From: Arthrobacter dokdonellae
GTDB lineage: Bacteria > Actinomycetota > Actinomycetes > Actinomycetales > Micrococcaceae
Length of the DNA: 64,000 nucleotides
Direction of reading: 5' to 3'
Assembly: GCF_003268655.1 (NCBI RefSeq)
Contig: NZ_CP029642.1
Coordinates: forward strand, 3,596,001-3,660,000
Part shown: piece by piece, positions 44,171-54,034 of the stretch
Numbering within the stretch: the stretch's first letter is position 1
How the letters are laid out: each line of letters opens with the position of its first letter
The notes under the pieces: model-generated
Database searches by the model: none
Told to the model about the DNA's origin: nothing
Seen by the model: the letters and a program-made list of their open reading frames with translations, nothing else
Made by a program: the position numbers and the translations under genes

Positions 44171-44345
44171 GACTTTTCGTTGCCCTTCCAGCGAACGGTA
44201 CTGGCATGCCGGTGCCTGGGCTTAGGTTTGGGGAAAGAAACCACCGGCGTATCGACTATAGGCGTCCCGTCGCGTCTTTCCGCGCTCCCGGCTCGGTGTG
44301 TCGGGCGACGGGAAAGCTGTCAAAGGCGGCCCGGAGGGCGCCCCG

Positions 44346-45464
44346 TTACTGGTTTTCGGCGTTGCGGTTGTCAGCGCGCCAGCGGATCCCGGCGTCGATG
44401 AAGTCGTCGATTTCGCCGTCCAGGACGGCGGAGGTGTTGCCAACCTCGTACTCCGTGCGCAGGTCCTTGACCATCTGGTACGGGTTGAGGACGTAGGAGC
44501 GCATCTGGTCACCCCAGGATGCCTTGACGTCGCCGGCCATGGCCTTCTTGGTGGCGTCTTCCTCAGCCTTTTTGAGCAGGAGCAGCCGCGACTGCAGCAC
44601 GCGCATGGCCGCTGCGCGGTTCTGGATCTGCGACTTTTCATTCTGCATGGACACCACCGTGCCGGTGGGAAGGTGGGTGAGCCGGACGGCGGAGTCAGTG
44701 GTGTTGACCGATTGCCCGCCGGGTCCCGAGGAGCGGAAGACGTCCACGCGGATCTCATTGTCCGGGATCTCGATGCTGTCCGTCTGCTCGATCAACGGGA
44801 TGACCTCGACGGCGGCAAAGGACGTCTGGCGCCGGCCCTGGTTGTCGAACGGGCTGATGCGCACCAGCCGGTGCGTGCCCGCCTCCACGCTGAGCGTGCC
44901 GAACGCGTACGGCGCCTTGACCTCGAAGGTGGCGGACTTCAGCCCGGCCTCCTCGGCGTAGGACGTGTCCAAAACGGCGGTGGGGTAGCCGTGGCGTTCG
45001 GCCCAGCGCAGGTACATGCGCAGCAGCATCTCGGCGAAGTCGGCGGCGTCCACGCCGCCGGCGCCGGACCGGATGGTCACCACGGCCTCGCGTTCGTCGT
45101 ACTCCCCCGCCAGCAATGTCACGATCTCCAGATCCTTCAACGACTTTTGCAGCACAGGAAGGTCCTTGGCCGCCTCGGCGAGGGAGTCGGCGTCGTTCTC
45201 TTCCCGGGCCAGCTCCACCAGGACTTCCAGATCGTCGATCCGGGCTTCCAGGGTGCGCAGCTTCTCCAGCTTGGACTGGGCGTGGCTGAGCCTGGACGTC
45301 ACCTTCTGGGCCGCGGCGGGATCGTCCCACAGGTTGGGCGAACCTGCCTGGTCCGATAAATCCTCGATGTCTTCCAGCAGCCTGTCCACCTCGGACACCT
45401 GTTCGATGGAGACGTAGGTGGCGCGCAGCGCCTTGATTTCTGCGGAAAAGTCGATCTCAGCCAT
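44346..45464 (-). CDS. prfB: Peptide chain release factor 2
   Basis: 372 residues. The stop-codon reader is SPF ([15 protein letters not shown]) and the catalytic motif is [18 protein letters not shown], which together mark RF2. It ends translation at UGA and UAA. Unlike many prfB genes it has one uninterrupted frame, so there is no programmed frameshift. The ATG was used; a TTG three codons earlier is possible. Neither has a clear ribosome-binding site. Confidence 0.97.
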   Translation of the reverse strand: MAEIDFSAEIKALRATYVSIEQVSEVDRLLEDIEDLSDQAGSPNLWDDPAAAQKVTSRLSHAQSKLEKLRTLEARIDDLEVLVELAREENDADSLAEAAKDLPVLQKSLKDLEIVTLLAGEYDEREAVVTIRSGAGGVDAADFAEMLLRMYLRWAERHGYPTAVLDTSYAEEAGLKSATFEVKAPYAFGTLSVEAGTHRLVRISPFDNQGRRQTSFAAVEVIPLIEQTDSIEIPDNEIRVDVFRSSGPGGQSVNTTDSAVRLTHLPTGTVVSMQNEKSQIQNRAAAMRVLQSRLLLLKKAEEDATKKAMAGDVKASWGDQMRSYVLNPYQMVKDLRTEYEVGNTSAVLDGEIDDFIDAGIRWRADNRNAENQ

Positions 45465-45516
45465 GATGTTCAAGCCTACGGCATGCCCGGGGCTCCTCCG
45501 GCGGGAGCGCCTGGTT

Positions 45517-45993
45517 TCAGAGAACCAGATGCGCCCGGGCGGTTCCGGTCACGGTCAGCACGATCCCGTCCGGGACCAGGAAATTGATGAACACGGGATG
45601 CACGACGCCGCTCAGCTGCACCTGTGCGGTGCGGCCGTCGGCGGTCCCCGTGCCCCCGACAATCTGCACGCCGGACAACGCCCTGGGCACCTCGACGCCG
45701 GCCAGATAGTCGCGGGCCGCGGCGTTGACGCCTTGGCCGGTCAGCCGGGTGCCGGGGTCCGTGTCCACGGACCCGCCGCTGAGCGTGAAGGTGTCAGCAG
45801 CGGCGAGCGCCGCGCCGTCGGCCATGGACAGGAGCCTTTTGTGGCCGATGTAGAGGCTGGATCCGGCGGCCACCACGGTGATGAGAAGGAGCGCGATCAG
45901 GACATATCCGATCATGAGCACCATGACGTGCCCTTCCTGCCGGTTCTGCCCGTCCCGCCAGTTCTGCCGCGGGCTGTCCTTGGCCTGGCTCAT
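45517..45993 (-). CDS. TadG-like secreted/pseudopilin protein of the Tad locus
   Basis: 158 residues. A short charged lead ([19 protein letters not shown]) precedes a single hydrophobic helix (about 25-48), and the rest is extracytoplasmic with [14 protein letters not shown], a TadG-type motif. It is probably part of the pilus or its anchor. The ATG overlaps the preceding TadE-like gene by four bases. It is the last gene of the locus. Confidence 0.8.
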   Translation of the reverse strand: MSQAKDSPRQNWRDGQNRQEGHVMVLMIGYVLIALLLITVVAAGSSLYIGHKRLLSMADGAALAAADTFTLSGGSVDTDPGTRLTGQGVNAAARDYLAGVEVPRALSGVQIVGGTGTADGRTAQVQLSGVVHPVFINFLVPDGIVLTVTGTARAHLVL

Positions 45994-46442
45994 TTGAAGC
46001 GGCCCACCTTTTGCGCCGCGGAAGCCTGCACCTGGGCGGCGGACAGGCGGGTGCCGGGCAGTCCTCCCACCAACGGAAGGTCCACGCGCAGGGTAACGAG
46101 GGCACGTACCATCGTGCCCGGCGTCTGGCAGCCGCCGTCGCAGGTGATGGCGAGCGACGCGTCGGCGGGATCGAAGCCCATGTCGGTGACGGCCATCGAG
46201 ACGGCCGTTTCCGCAGCCTGCCGCGCCGCGCCGTCGTCGGACTGGATGACAAAGACCTTGGCGGCCTGTTCGGCGGCTCCTTCGACGGCGTAGGCCCCGC
46301 CCTGCAGGGCTCCCACAGTCAGGATCAGGTACGCCACCGGAACCATCAGCAGCACCGCCAGGAACACAAACTCGACAATGGCGCTGCCCTGCTCGGGGCC
46401 CGCGCGCAGTTCCGCGGCCGGCCTACCTGTCAATGACGGCAT
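45990..46442 (-). CDS. TadE-like pseudopilin
   Basis: 150 residues. The pseudopilin motif GSAIVEFVFLAVLLMVPVAYL (about 19-39) has the glycine cleavage position and the Glu-Phe pair used by TadE proteins. The mature part has two cysteines (ITCDGGCQT). It sits at the base or tip of the Tad pilus; its exact role is unknown. It overlaps the preceding gene by 20 bases. Confidence 0.85.
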   Translation of the reverse strand: MPSLTGRPAAELRAGPEQGSAIVEFVFLAVLLMVPVAYLILTVGALQGGAYAVEGAAEQAAKVFVIQSDDGAARQAAETAVSMAVTDMGFDPADASLAITCDGGCQTPGTMVRALVTLRVDLPLVGGLPGTRLSAAQVQASAAQKVGRFK

Positions 46443-46857
46443 GGCCGCTCATTTCCAGGCTGCGCGCCGGTCCCCACAGTCCCAGCAGCGGCAGCGGTGC
46501 CGAGACGGAAACCGTCAGAAGGGGGATCCCGTTCGAGGAGGACACGGTGGCGGAGACCTCCCGGGTGAATCCGTTGCCCAGCGCGGAGCCGATGAGAAGT
46601 TCGGCGCGGTCCCGTGCGTCCTGCGCGGTGCGGTCGGCGAGCGCACCGTATCTGGCCGCCGACGATGCCGCGTCAGCCACGGTGTTGCGCACATGCAGCA
46701 CCAGTGCCAGCTGGATCAGGGCCAGGAACATGACCGTCACAATGGCTGAGACCAGCACGAAGTCGACCACCGCCGCGCCCCGTTCGTCCCTGCCGGCGGC
46801 CCGCTCCGGCCACGGCGCGGGCCGCTCGTCCCTGGGCGCGGGCTGCTCCGGGATCAG
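46423..46857 (-). CDS. TadE-like pseudopilin with apparent CTG start
   Basis: 144 residues if initiated at CTG. The prepilin-type motif RDERGAAVVDFVLVSAIV needs the start to lie upstream, and no ATG, GTG or TTG exists between the motif and the end of the pilin gene. The only sensible start is a CTG at 46857-46855 overlapping the pilin stop as CTGA, the same coupling used by other genes here (ATGA, GTGA). A helix of 20 residues and an extracytoplasmic domain follow. The start is inferred. Confidence 0.7.
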   Translation of the reverse strand: MIPEQPAPRDERPAPWPERAAGRDERGAAVVDFVLVSAIVTVMFLALIQLALVLHVRNTVADAASSAARYGALADRTAQDARDRAELLIGSALGNGFTREVSATVSSSNGIPLLTVSVSAPLPLLGLWGPARSLEMSGHAVIDR

Positions 46858-47138
46858 GGATGGACCTGGTCCATGGCCTCGTTGAACATCTTTGCCAGGG
46901 CGGGCCCGGCGATGGCGAGGAGCCCGGCCACGAGCACCGCCGACATCAGGGTGATGAGCACCCAGCCGGGCACGTCCCCGCGCGTCCTTCCGGTGGCCGG
47001 GCGGAGCCGGAACTGCTTCGGTCCGGCCAGCCAGCCGGACAGCCACGCGGCCAGCCACTGCTGAACTGCCGCCAGCCGCTGCTGACCTGCCGCCTGGAGT
47101 GCCAGCGCGCGTTCCGCCGGCGGATGGATCTTTTCCAT
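46854..47138 (-). CDS. Flp/Tad-type pilin, divergent
   Basis: 94 residues. A Gln/Ala-rich lead of about 60 residues precedes GRTRGDVPGWVLITLMSAVL, a 20-residue helix and a short tail (KMFNEAMDQVHP). Size, single helix and position before two TadE genes suggest the major pilin (DUF4244-like). It lacks the usual G-x-T-x-E-Y segment, so the call rests on context. GGGG lies seven bases ahead of the ATG. Confidence 0.65.
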   Translation of the reverse strand: MEKIHPPAERALALQAAGQQRLAAVQQWLAAWLSGWLAGPKQFRLRPATGRTRGDVPGWVLITLMSAVLVAGLLAIAGPALAKMFNEAMDQVHP

Positions 47139-47372
47139 GGTGTTTCCCCTCTGTGCTGTGTTCGCGATGAGTGTGGTGGTCAAAGGTGGGTCCGTGGACG
47201 CCGGCGCTGCCGTCGGCCTCTCCACGGCGGGCACGTTCGCAGCGGGCACGTTCTTGCCGAGTTCCTTCGCGCTGGGCGCCTTTGTGTCTTACGCCTTTCT
47301 GTCGGGTGCGTTTGACCTGCTCCGCCACGCGGATCACATCCGGCGGGTGCGGCGACGGCGGGTCAGCGGGCA

Positions 47373-48311
47373 TCAGAAGCCAAACTGCAGCAGGGCCAGG
47401 CCGGGGAAAACGGCAAAGATGACGGTCAGCGGCAGCACGCCGAAAACGAGCGGCACCATCATGGCGATTTCCTTGCGCCCGGCCGCCTCCATCAGTTCCC
47501 GCTTGGCCACGTCGCGTACGTCCTGTGCCTGCGCACGCAGGACATCGGCCAGCGGCGTGCCTCTGTTGACCGCAACGCTTATCCCGTCAACGAAGCGGGC
47601 CAGCGCCGGGATGCCGAGACGGTCGGAGAACTCTCCCAGCGCCTCCACCAGCGGTGTGCCGGCCCTGGTCTGGGCGACGATCTTGGAGAATTCGCCGGAC
47701 AGCTCGCCGCGGGATTGCCGGGCCACCCGGTCCAGGGCACTGCCTGCGCTCTCGCCGGCGCCCACTGCCAGCGCCATAAGTTCAGCCAGGGCAGGAAATT
47801 CGGCGAGGATGAGGGACTGGCGGCGCTTGATCCGGACGCCGAGGAGGTAGTCACAGCCAAGGTAGCCGCCCAGCATGAGGCCGCCCGTGAGCGCCAGCCC
47901 GCCCATGACGTTGGCATGCCCGTGCCAGAGCAGGATCAGGGAGAGCGCCAATCCGACGACCATGCCCGCGCCGGTCCACATCAGTTGGATGGCCCGGAAT
48001 TCCAGCGGGGATTCACTCCGGCCCGCACGTTCCAGCCGCGAGGCGAGTCCCTTGACACTGATGTTGGCCCTTCCGAGCCGCGTGACCGCATCGGAGACCA
48101 GCAGGCGGAAGATGCGTCCGAGCGGACCAAAGAGAGCACCTGTTTCCTCCTGCGCGAGCAGGCCGGAGCGGCTCGCGACGCTGCGCAGCTGCGGCTCCAC
48201 GCGTTCGGCAAAAGTGGGACGTCGCATGGCCGGCAGGCGGACAAACATCAGCCACAGCCCCAGTCCCTGAACGAGTCCTGCGGCGAGGGTGGCGGCGGCG
48301 TGGCCGTTCAC
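47373..48311 (-). CDS. tadC: TadC-like type II/IV secretion F-domain membrane protein
   Basis: 312 residues. A helix at the start, two at about 100-150, one at the end, and the GspF-type core FPALAELMALAVGAGESAGS then GELSGEF and GIPALARFVDGISVAVNRGTPL. It is one half of the Tad inner-membrane platform. GTG overlaps the tadB stop (GTGA). A 234-bp gap to the pilin gene holds no convincing gene. Confidence 0.88.
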   Translation of the reverse strand: MNGHAAATLAAGLVQGLGLWLMFVRLPAMRRPTFAERVEPQLRSVASRSGLLAQEETGALFGPLGRIFRLLVSDAVTRLGRANISVKGLASRLERAGRSESPLEFRAIQLMWTGAGMVVGLALSLILLWHGHANVMGGLALTGGLMLGGYLGCDYLLGVRIKRRQSLILAEFPALAELMALAVGAGESAGSALDRVARQSRGELSGEFSKIVAQTRAGTPLVEALGEFSDRLGIPALARFVDGISVAVNRGTPLADVLRAQAQDVRDVAKRELMEAAGRKEIAMMVPLVFGVLPLTVIFAVFPGLALLQFGF

Positions 48312-49162
48312 TGCAGCACCCGCCGTTCGTTGGGCAGCGCCCCAATGCGCAGCATGAGCCGGTAGCACACGACCGAAACCAGCAGCCCGCCGCCCAGCAC
48401 CAGCCAGCCTGCCGCGGTGTTGTAGGCCGCGATGGCTTCGGGCCGTGTGGCCATGAGCATCAGCACGATCCACGGTGCGGCCACGGCCAGTCGGGCAGCG
48501 TTGACGGTCCAGGATTGGCGGGCCTCGAGTTCGCTCCGGGTGCGGGCATGGTCCCGGAGGAATTCCGCCAATGTGCCGAGCAAGCGCCCGAGGTCGGTGC
48601 CGCCGACGTCGCGGGTCAGCCGAAGGGCTTCGATGATACGGTCCGCGACGGGATCGGACAGGCGCCCCTTGAGCTTTTCCAGCGCCGCCTCGAAGTGGCC
48701 CGTGGACCGGTAGTCGGCCCCAAAGCTGAGAAATTCACCGCGCAGTTCCACGGGTCCCTTGACTCCCAGCTGGATCAGCGCCTCCGGGAGGGAGAGTCCG
48801 GCGCGGATGGCGGACCTCAAGTGGTCCACGACGTCGGGCCAGAGTTCGCGCAGGACGGAGGAACGGCGTCGTGCCCGCCAGCGCAGCAGGGCAAAGGGGA
48901 CGTACCCCGCGAACAGGCCCAGGCACAGGGCGATGGGCGCGGCCCCGGTCAGCACAAACACCAGCAGCGCGGCCAGGACGGCAAACCCCAGCGTGCTGGC
49001 GAGCAGCGACGACGGCGTCACCTGGGCCACGCCTGCCTGCTGGAGCAGTTCCTCAAGCCTGCCGGGCCGGGCCGTCCTTGGCCGCTGTTCGGGCATGCTC
49101 CAACAGGACGTCCACACCAGGAACAGGCCCAGCCCGGCCAACAGCCCCACGAGTGCCGACAT
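48308..49162 (-). CDS. tadB: TadB-like secretion F-domain membrane protein
   Basis: 284 residues; the GspF-like domain (about 105-230) has WPDVVDHLRSAIRAGLSLPE and VGGTDLGRLLGTLAEFLRDH, flanked by helices at both ends. Together with TadC it forms the platform that the TadA ATPase works on. The start overlaps the tadA stop by one base (TGATG). Confidence 0.88.
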   Translation of the reverse strand: MSALVGLLAGLGLFLVWTSCWSMPEQRPRTARPGRLEELLQQAGVAQVTPSSLLASTLGFAVLAALLVFVLTGAAPIALCLGLFAGYVPFALLRWRARRRSSVLRELWPDVVDHLRSAIRAGLSLPEALIQLGVKGPVELRGEFLSFGADYRSTGHFEAALEKLKGRLSDPVADRIIEALRLTRDVGGTDLGRLLGTLAEFLRDHARTRSELEARQSWTVNAARLAVAAPWIVLMLMATRPEAIAAYNTAAGWLVLGGGLLVSVVCYRLMLRIGALPNERRVLQ

Positions 49163-50385
49163 CAGGGCTCCCCCATGAGCGCTGCGACGCTGTAGCCGGC
49201 GGCTGCAAACTTTTCCGGTGACGGCATGGCGGAGGCGGATGGCGCGAGCCGGCCGTCGACGGTGTCAAAGGCCATCCCGGATTCGATGACGCCGTTTTCC
49301 ACGCGGCGGCCCAGCGAGAGGATCTGGCCCACGCGGCGTTTTCCGTTGGGCAGCCTGACGCAGTGGACCACCAGGTCTATGCAGGCAGCAACGGTGGGAA
49401 CCACGAAGGCCGCGCTGATGTTTTCCCCGGCCAGCAGGGGCAGCGTGCAAATCTTGACGACGGCGTCGTGGGCCGAGTTGGCATGGACACTGGCCATTCC
49501 AGGGAGGCCGCTGTTCAGGGCGATGAGCATGTCCAGGCTCTCGGCCTCCCGGACCTCGCCCACAATGAGCCGGTCGGGTCGCATCCGCAGGGCCTCCTTG
49601 ACGAGGCGGCGCAGCGGAATTTCACCTGCGCCTTCTAGGTTGGGCTGGCGGCACTGCAGGCCCACCACGTCGCGCAATGGCAGCCGCAACTCAAAAATCT
49701 CTTCCACCGTCACCACCCGTTCGCGGGAGCCGATGCCGGCCGCGAGGCAGTTCAGCAGGGTGGTCTTGCCGGCCTGGGTGGCCCCGGAAACGAGAATGTT
49801 CAAACCGCTGCTGACCGCGGCGCCGAGAAAGCGGGCGGCCTGCGGCGTGAGCGAGCCCAACTCGACAAGGTGTTCCAGGCGGCTGGCGCGGGCAGTGAAC
49901 TTGCGGATGTTCACGGCCCAATGGCTGGCGGTGATGTCGGGGATGACCACGTGCAGCCGGGAGCCGTCCGGAAGCGCGGCGTCGACAAAGGGACTGCTCA
50001 GATCAAGGCGGCGGCCCGAACTTTTCAGCATCCTCTCGACCAGGTCGCACACCTGCTGTGCGGTAAACGCCAGGGTGGTCAGCTCGGATTCGCCGTTGCG
50101 GGCCACGAAGACCTCATCCGGGGCGTTGAGCCAGATTTCCTCGATGTCGGGGTCGTCCAGGAACGGCTGCAGGGCGCCAAAGCCGGCAACGGCGTCGTAT
50201 ACGTGCTGCATGGCGTCCCCGGCATGGGCCAGCGGCGGGACGGCACCGACGAGGGACCGCTCTCCGTAGTCGTTGACCGCGGCCTCCACCAGGTGCCGGA
50301 CCTCGCTGCCCTCCCGCAAGGGGTCAAGGCCCTTCCGCCGGATGAGTTCGCGAACCTCACCCTCAACCAAAGCAAGTGCATCCAT
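49162..50385 (-). CDS. tadA: Tad pilus assembly ATPase (CpaF family)
   Basis: 407 residues. Walker A SGATQAGKTTLL (about residue 200), the Asp/Glu box VEEIFELRLP, and Walker B DRLIVGEVREAESLDML, followed by MASVHANSAHDAVVKI. It powers pilus extension. GGAGACGCACG precedes the ATG. It leads an operon-like run through tadB and tadC, while the pilins follow. No prepilin peptidase gene is seen here. Confidence 0.93.
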   Translation of the reverse strand: MDALALVEGEVRELIRRKGLDPLREGSEVRHLVEAAVNDYGERSLVGAVPPLAHAGDAMQHVYDAVAGFGALQPFLDDPDIEEIWLNAPDEVFVARNGESELTTLAFTAQQVCDLVERMLKSSGRRLDLSSPFVDAALPDGSRLHVVIPDITASHWAVNIRKFTARASRLEHLVELGSLTPQAARFLGAAVSSGLNILVSGATQAGKTTLLNCLAAGIGSRERVVTVEEIFELRLPLRDVVGLQCRQPNLEGAGEIPLRRLVKEALRMRPDRLIVGEVREAESLDMLIALNSGLPGMASVHANSAHDAVVKICTLPLLAGENISAAFVVPTVAACIDLVVHCVRLPNGKRRVGQILSLGRRVENGVIESGMAFDTVDGRLAPSASAMPSPEKFAAAGYSVAALMGEP

Positions 50386-50560
50386 CGTGCGTCTCCGCCC
50401 CGTTGCGGCCCTTATCCCCTTGACAGTGGAGCTTAGTCCGGAGAATGGAGAACACGCCAGAGGCAGTATCAGCTGTGGACAACCTGCGGTGCCGCGGGCG
50501 GGCGTGTTCTCACAGGCTTTTCCCAGAGTGCCATCATGGAACGGCCATTATTCTGAACGA

Positions 50561-51877
50561 GTGAATTCGCTCCTCCAATTGCCCATCATCAACGGCGCCG
50601 TGCCCGCCGCGCTCATCGCCGCCGGCCTGCTCGCGCTGCTGTGGCTGGTCTGGGGGAACAGGCGCGTCCTGACCCGCTGGGTGCCCGGTGCCCTGGTAAT
50701 TTCAGTCGCCGCGACCGTCATCTTTTGGTACCTGGCCGAGAAGGTCTGGAACCTGTGGGGCGAGCCGCTGCCGCGCAGGCTGTACATCTACGCTGGACTG
50801 GCACTGTTCGCCGTTTTGATGATCGTGCCGAAACTGGTAACCCTGCGTCGCCTCTGGGCACGGCTGCTGGTGGCGCCGGTTGCCGCCGTCGTCCTTCTTT
50901 CAGCAGCGGGCCTCGCGAACCAGAACTTTGAGTACTACCCCACCCTCGGTTCCCTTTTCACCGCCACCGGGACCACCGTAAAAACCTTGGGCCAGTTCGA
51001 GGCCGACTACGGCAGGATGTCGCCGCCGGCGCGCACCGGACCCACCACCCCGGCCACGTGGCGGCCACCCGCCAACATGCCCGACCACGGCGAGGTCGTT
51101 TTCGTCCACATCCCCGGCACCATCTCCCACCTGGCAACGGCTAATGGCTACGTCTATCTCCCACCTGCCTATCTCGCCGCACCAAAGGCGAACCTCCCCG
51201 TCTTGGTGCTCATTCACGGCGTTCCGGGCGGTACGGGTGACTGGCTGCGCGGCGGGCGGATCGCGACGTTCATGGACCAGTATGCGGCCGCCCATAACGG
51301 CCTTGCGCCTGTTGTGGTGATGCCCGACGCGGGCGATTCGGGCGCGTACTACCCGTCGGCGTGCCTAAACAGCAGGGCAGGCCAGGCGGCCACCTACCTC
51401 ACGCGCGACGTCCCGAACTGGATCAAGAAGACCTTCGGGGCCGGAACCTATTCACCCCGGCAATGGGCCATCGGCGGGTTTTCGTATGGCGGCACCTGTG
51501 CCATGACGCTGGCCGTCAACCATCCCGAGGTGTATCCGACCTTCATCGACAGTTCCGGCGAATCCGAGCCCACCATTTCACAAGGACATGCCTATCTAGT
51601 CAAGAAGTACTTTGGTGGCAGCACTGCCGACTTCGCCAAGCAAAACGCGCTCAATATTCTCAAGAGCCGCCGCTACAAGGGCGTTGCGGGCGTGGTGACG
51701 GTGGGTGCCGGCGACACGTTCTACCGGCCGCAGGGGGTCGAGGTGTTCCGTGCCATGGAACACGCCGGCATGGACGTCCGGCTGCAAGAGGCACCCGGGG
51801 GGCACGCCTGGCCAGCCTGGCGCTATGGCGTCTACCACAACATGGAGTGGCTCATGGGGCGGCTCGGCGTCGATTGA
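50561..51877 (+). CDS. Membrane-anchored esterase (esterase D/antigen 85-like)
   Basis: 438 residues. Three or four N-terminal helices (about 5-110) are followed by an alpha/beta-hydrolase domain: LVLIHGVPGGTGDWL, the nucleophile elbow GGFSYGGTCAM (Ser about 313), VGAGDTFYRP and GGHAWPAWRY with the likely catalytic histidine. Similar enzymes transfer or remove acyl groups on surface lipids or glycans. The GTG follows a weak ribosome site. It is divergent from the Tad operon. Confidence 0.82.
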   Translation: MNSLLQLPIINGAVPAALIAAGLLALLWLVWGNRRVLTRWVPGALVISVAATVIFWYLAEKVWNLWGEPLPRRLYIYAGLALFAVLMIVPKLVTLRRLWARLLVAPVAAVVLLSAAGLANQNFEYYPTLGSLFTATGTTVKTLGQFEADYGRMSPPARTGPTTPATWRPPANMPDHGEVVFVHIPGTISHLATANGYVYLPPAYLAAPKANLPVLVLIHGVPGGTGDWLRGGRIATFMDQYAAAHNGLAPVVVMPDAGDSGAYYPSACLNSRAGQAATYLTRDVPNWIKKTFGAGTYSPRQWAIGGFSYGGTCAMTLAVNHPEVYPTFIDSSGESEPTISQGHAYLVKKYFGGSTADFAKQNALNILKSRRYKGVAGVVTVGAGDTFYRPQGVEVFRAMEHAGMDVRLQEAPGGHAWPAWRYGVYHNMEWLMGRLGVD

Positions 51878-51958
51878 CCAGCCGCCACATGGTGCCGTTG
51901 ATTGGCACGTTCGCTTGCTAGACTCGGGGCGGACTTCTAACGATCGGCGGACAGTGGC

Positions 51959-53962
51959 ATGACTTGGTGGCAGGCAGTACCGGCAATTGGCACAGCCGCC
52001 GTACTGCTCTTCCTGCCGGGCCTCTTCTTGGCGCGCGGACTGGGGGCAAGGGGATTTTCCCTGGCCGCACTGGCTCCCCTGGGCTCCTGCGGCCTAGTGG
52101 GCGTTGCTGGCATTATTGGCGGAGTGACACATATTCCGTGGTCGCTTTGGCTTCTCGCGGGAGTCACGGTTATCTGCACGGCGGCTGCATGGGGGATCCG
52201 TAGGCTCGTGCATGGCGGGGCCACCCCAGTCGGTAGGTCTTCAGGGCCGGTATTTCTGGGCTGGATTGCCGTGATCGCATCCCTGGCCGTCGCAGCCACG
52301 CTGGTCATGGGCCGCCTGCTGCCAGCGATGGGGAGCCCAGACTCCTTTGGGCAGGTCTACGACAATGTCTTCCACCTGAACGCCATCAGATACATCCTCG
52401 AAACGGGCAATGCGTCGACCCTCAATTTGGGCAACATGCTCTCTGGCGGGCATGGCATTTCCCTTTATCCCTCGGTGTGGCACTCACTCGCCGCCCTGGT
52501 GGCGCAGCTGGCATCAGTCAACGTCTTGGTCGCGGAAAACGCGCTGACAGTGGCCGTTGCCGCGTTGCTCTGGCCCTTCGCCTGCATCTGCCTGGTCCGT
52601 GGCATCCTCGGCCCGCGCATCCTTCCTGTGCTGGTCGCCGGAGTCCTGTCCGCCGGATTCTGGATATTTCCCTACCAACTGCTTCAGTGGGGGCCGCTTT
52701 TCCCCAACACGCTCTCATATAGTCTTCTGCCCCTGGCGGTTCTTGTCGTGGCAGGCTTGTTTGGCCGGCTTCGGGAGCCGATCGCCACCATGTTCACCCT
52801 GTCAATGATGCTGCCAGTGGGCATCGCAGCGCTTTTCCTCACCCAACCCAACGGCTTCAGTGCGCTCTTGGCGTTGACCGTGCCGATTGTCGCCGGCCGC
52901 TGGCTCCGCCAGTTTGTCGACGGACTTCATTCCCGCCGACGCGTCCGGCAGGCAGTCATCACCTTGGCCTGGGGCGCAGCCTCCATAGTCCTCGTCCTGC
53001 TTATCTGGAAGGCACTCATTCTTGGCTTTGACGCCTGGAAGCCGTCCAGGTCTTTGCATGATGCTGTCAAGGATGTGTTCACAGGCGGTCTGCTGGGGGG
53101 CAGATTCACCTGGCTGGCATCATTTATGGCTGCAGCTGGATTGCTGGTCATCATGATCAAGCGGAGGGGCTGGTGGATGGTAGGTGCGATGGCGGCCGCC
53201 GGTGGTCTCTACGTCATAGCGGCCTACCTGCCGACTGGCCCGCTCCGCCAGTTTCTGGTCGGCAGCTGGTACCAGGACCCATACCGCCTGGCGGCCCTTG
53301 TCCCCCTGTTCACGATAGTTCTGGCGGGAGTGGGGGTCGACGGCGTCGCCTCGGCCCTCGCCGCCGGCGCCCGTTGGCTCGCGGCCAGGATTTCTCCCGC
53401 TGTCCAGGAAACGCTTCTGCGTCCAGCAGCCCTCCTCCGAATGGCAGGCGGCCTCCTGGCCCTGGTGGTGGCCGCTTCAGTCCTCACGCCCCTCTCAATG
53501 CAGGCAAACCACAAAGGCCTGGACTACATCAGCGCCAAGATCAAGCAGTCCTGGTCTTGGACCCCGGGCTGGGTGGTGTCCACGGACGAATACAAATTGA
53601 TGCAGCGCCTCGACAAGGACGTTCCGGCGGATGCAGTGATTGGGGTCGACCCATTTAACGGTGGCTCGCTGGCCTATGCCGTCTCGGGACGGAAGGTGTC
53701 TCAATACCACCTCTCGCCTGGCCCGTCAGCACCGGTGGCAGTGGCGGCCAAAGGCCTTGTGAATGCCGTTCCAGGGTCAAAAACTTGCAAGGCAGCAAAA
53801 GCGGCGAACATTCAATATGTACTCGATTTTGGATCCTTTTACATGCTCCAGTTTCCTGAAGCCAGGATCTACCCTTCTTTTGTCGACATCAAGGCTTCTT
53901 CAACACTGAAACTTGTGGACCGGCAAGGCGCGGCCAAGCTATATAAGGTGGTTGGTTGCTAA
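51959..53962 (+). CDS. DUF6541 polytopic membrane protein
   Basis: 667 residues with about 12 helices. Features include an acidic first loop (GSPDSFGQVYDNVFHLNAIRY), FLTQPNGFSALLAL, and a soluble C-terminal domain (about 540-667) facing out. The layout is like DUF6541/GT-C glycosyltransferases, which use lipid-linked sugars. That would fit the surrounding glycan genes, but activity is not shown. It starts 81 bases after the esterase. Confidence 0.82.
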   Translation: MTWWQAVPAIGTAAVLLFLPGLFLARGLGARGFSLAALAPLGSCGLVGVAGIIGGVTHIPWSLWLLAGVTVICTAAAWGIRRLVHGGATPVGRSSGPVFLGWIAVIASLAVAATLVMGRLLPAMGSPDSFGQVYDNVFHLNAIRYILETGNASTLNLGNMLSGGHGISLYPSVWHSLAALVAQLASVNVLVAENALTVAVAALLWPFACICLVRGILGPRILPVLVAGVLSAGFWIFPYQLLQWGPLFPNTLSYSLLPLAVLVVAGLFGRLREPIATMFTLSMMLPVGIAALFLTQPNGFSALLALTVPIVAGRWLRQFVDGLHSRRRVRQAVITLAWGAASIVLVLLIWKALILGFDAWKPSRSLHDAVKDVFTGGLLGGRFTWLASFMAAAGLLVIMIKRRGWWMVGAMAAAGGLYVIAAYLPTGPLRQFLVGSWYQDPYRLAALVPLFTIVLAGVGVDGVASALAAGARWLAARISPAVQETLLRPAALLRMAGGLLALVVAASVLTPLSMQANHKGLDYISAKIKQSWSWTPGWVVSTDEYKLMQRLDKDVPADAVIGVDPFNGGSLAYAVSGRKVSQYHLSPGPSAPVAVAAKGLVNAVPGSKTCKAAKAANIQYVLDFGSFYMLQFPEARIYPSFVDIKASSTLKLVDRQGAAKLYKVVGC

Positions 53963-54034
53963 AAGCCATGCCGGTTCCGGACGTGGCGACCTGTCAAGCA
54001 GGACGCTGAACACTTGGACAGCCTTGGACCTCGG

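Noticed and set aside
44346..45464. Programmed frameshift in prfB
   Set aside because: The coding frame is continuous with no early TGA.
46423..47373. A 316-residue protein from the long minus-strand frame
   Set aside because: Only the last 144 residues resemble TadE; the earlier part is out of frame with, and antiparallel in feel to, the pilin gene it overlaps.
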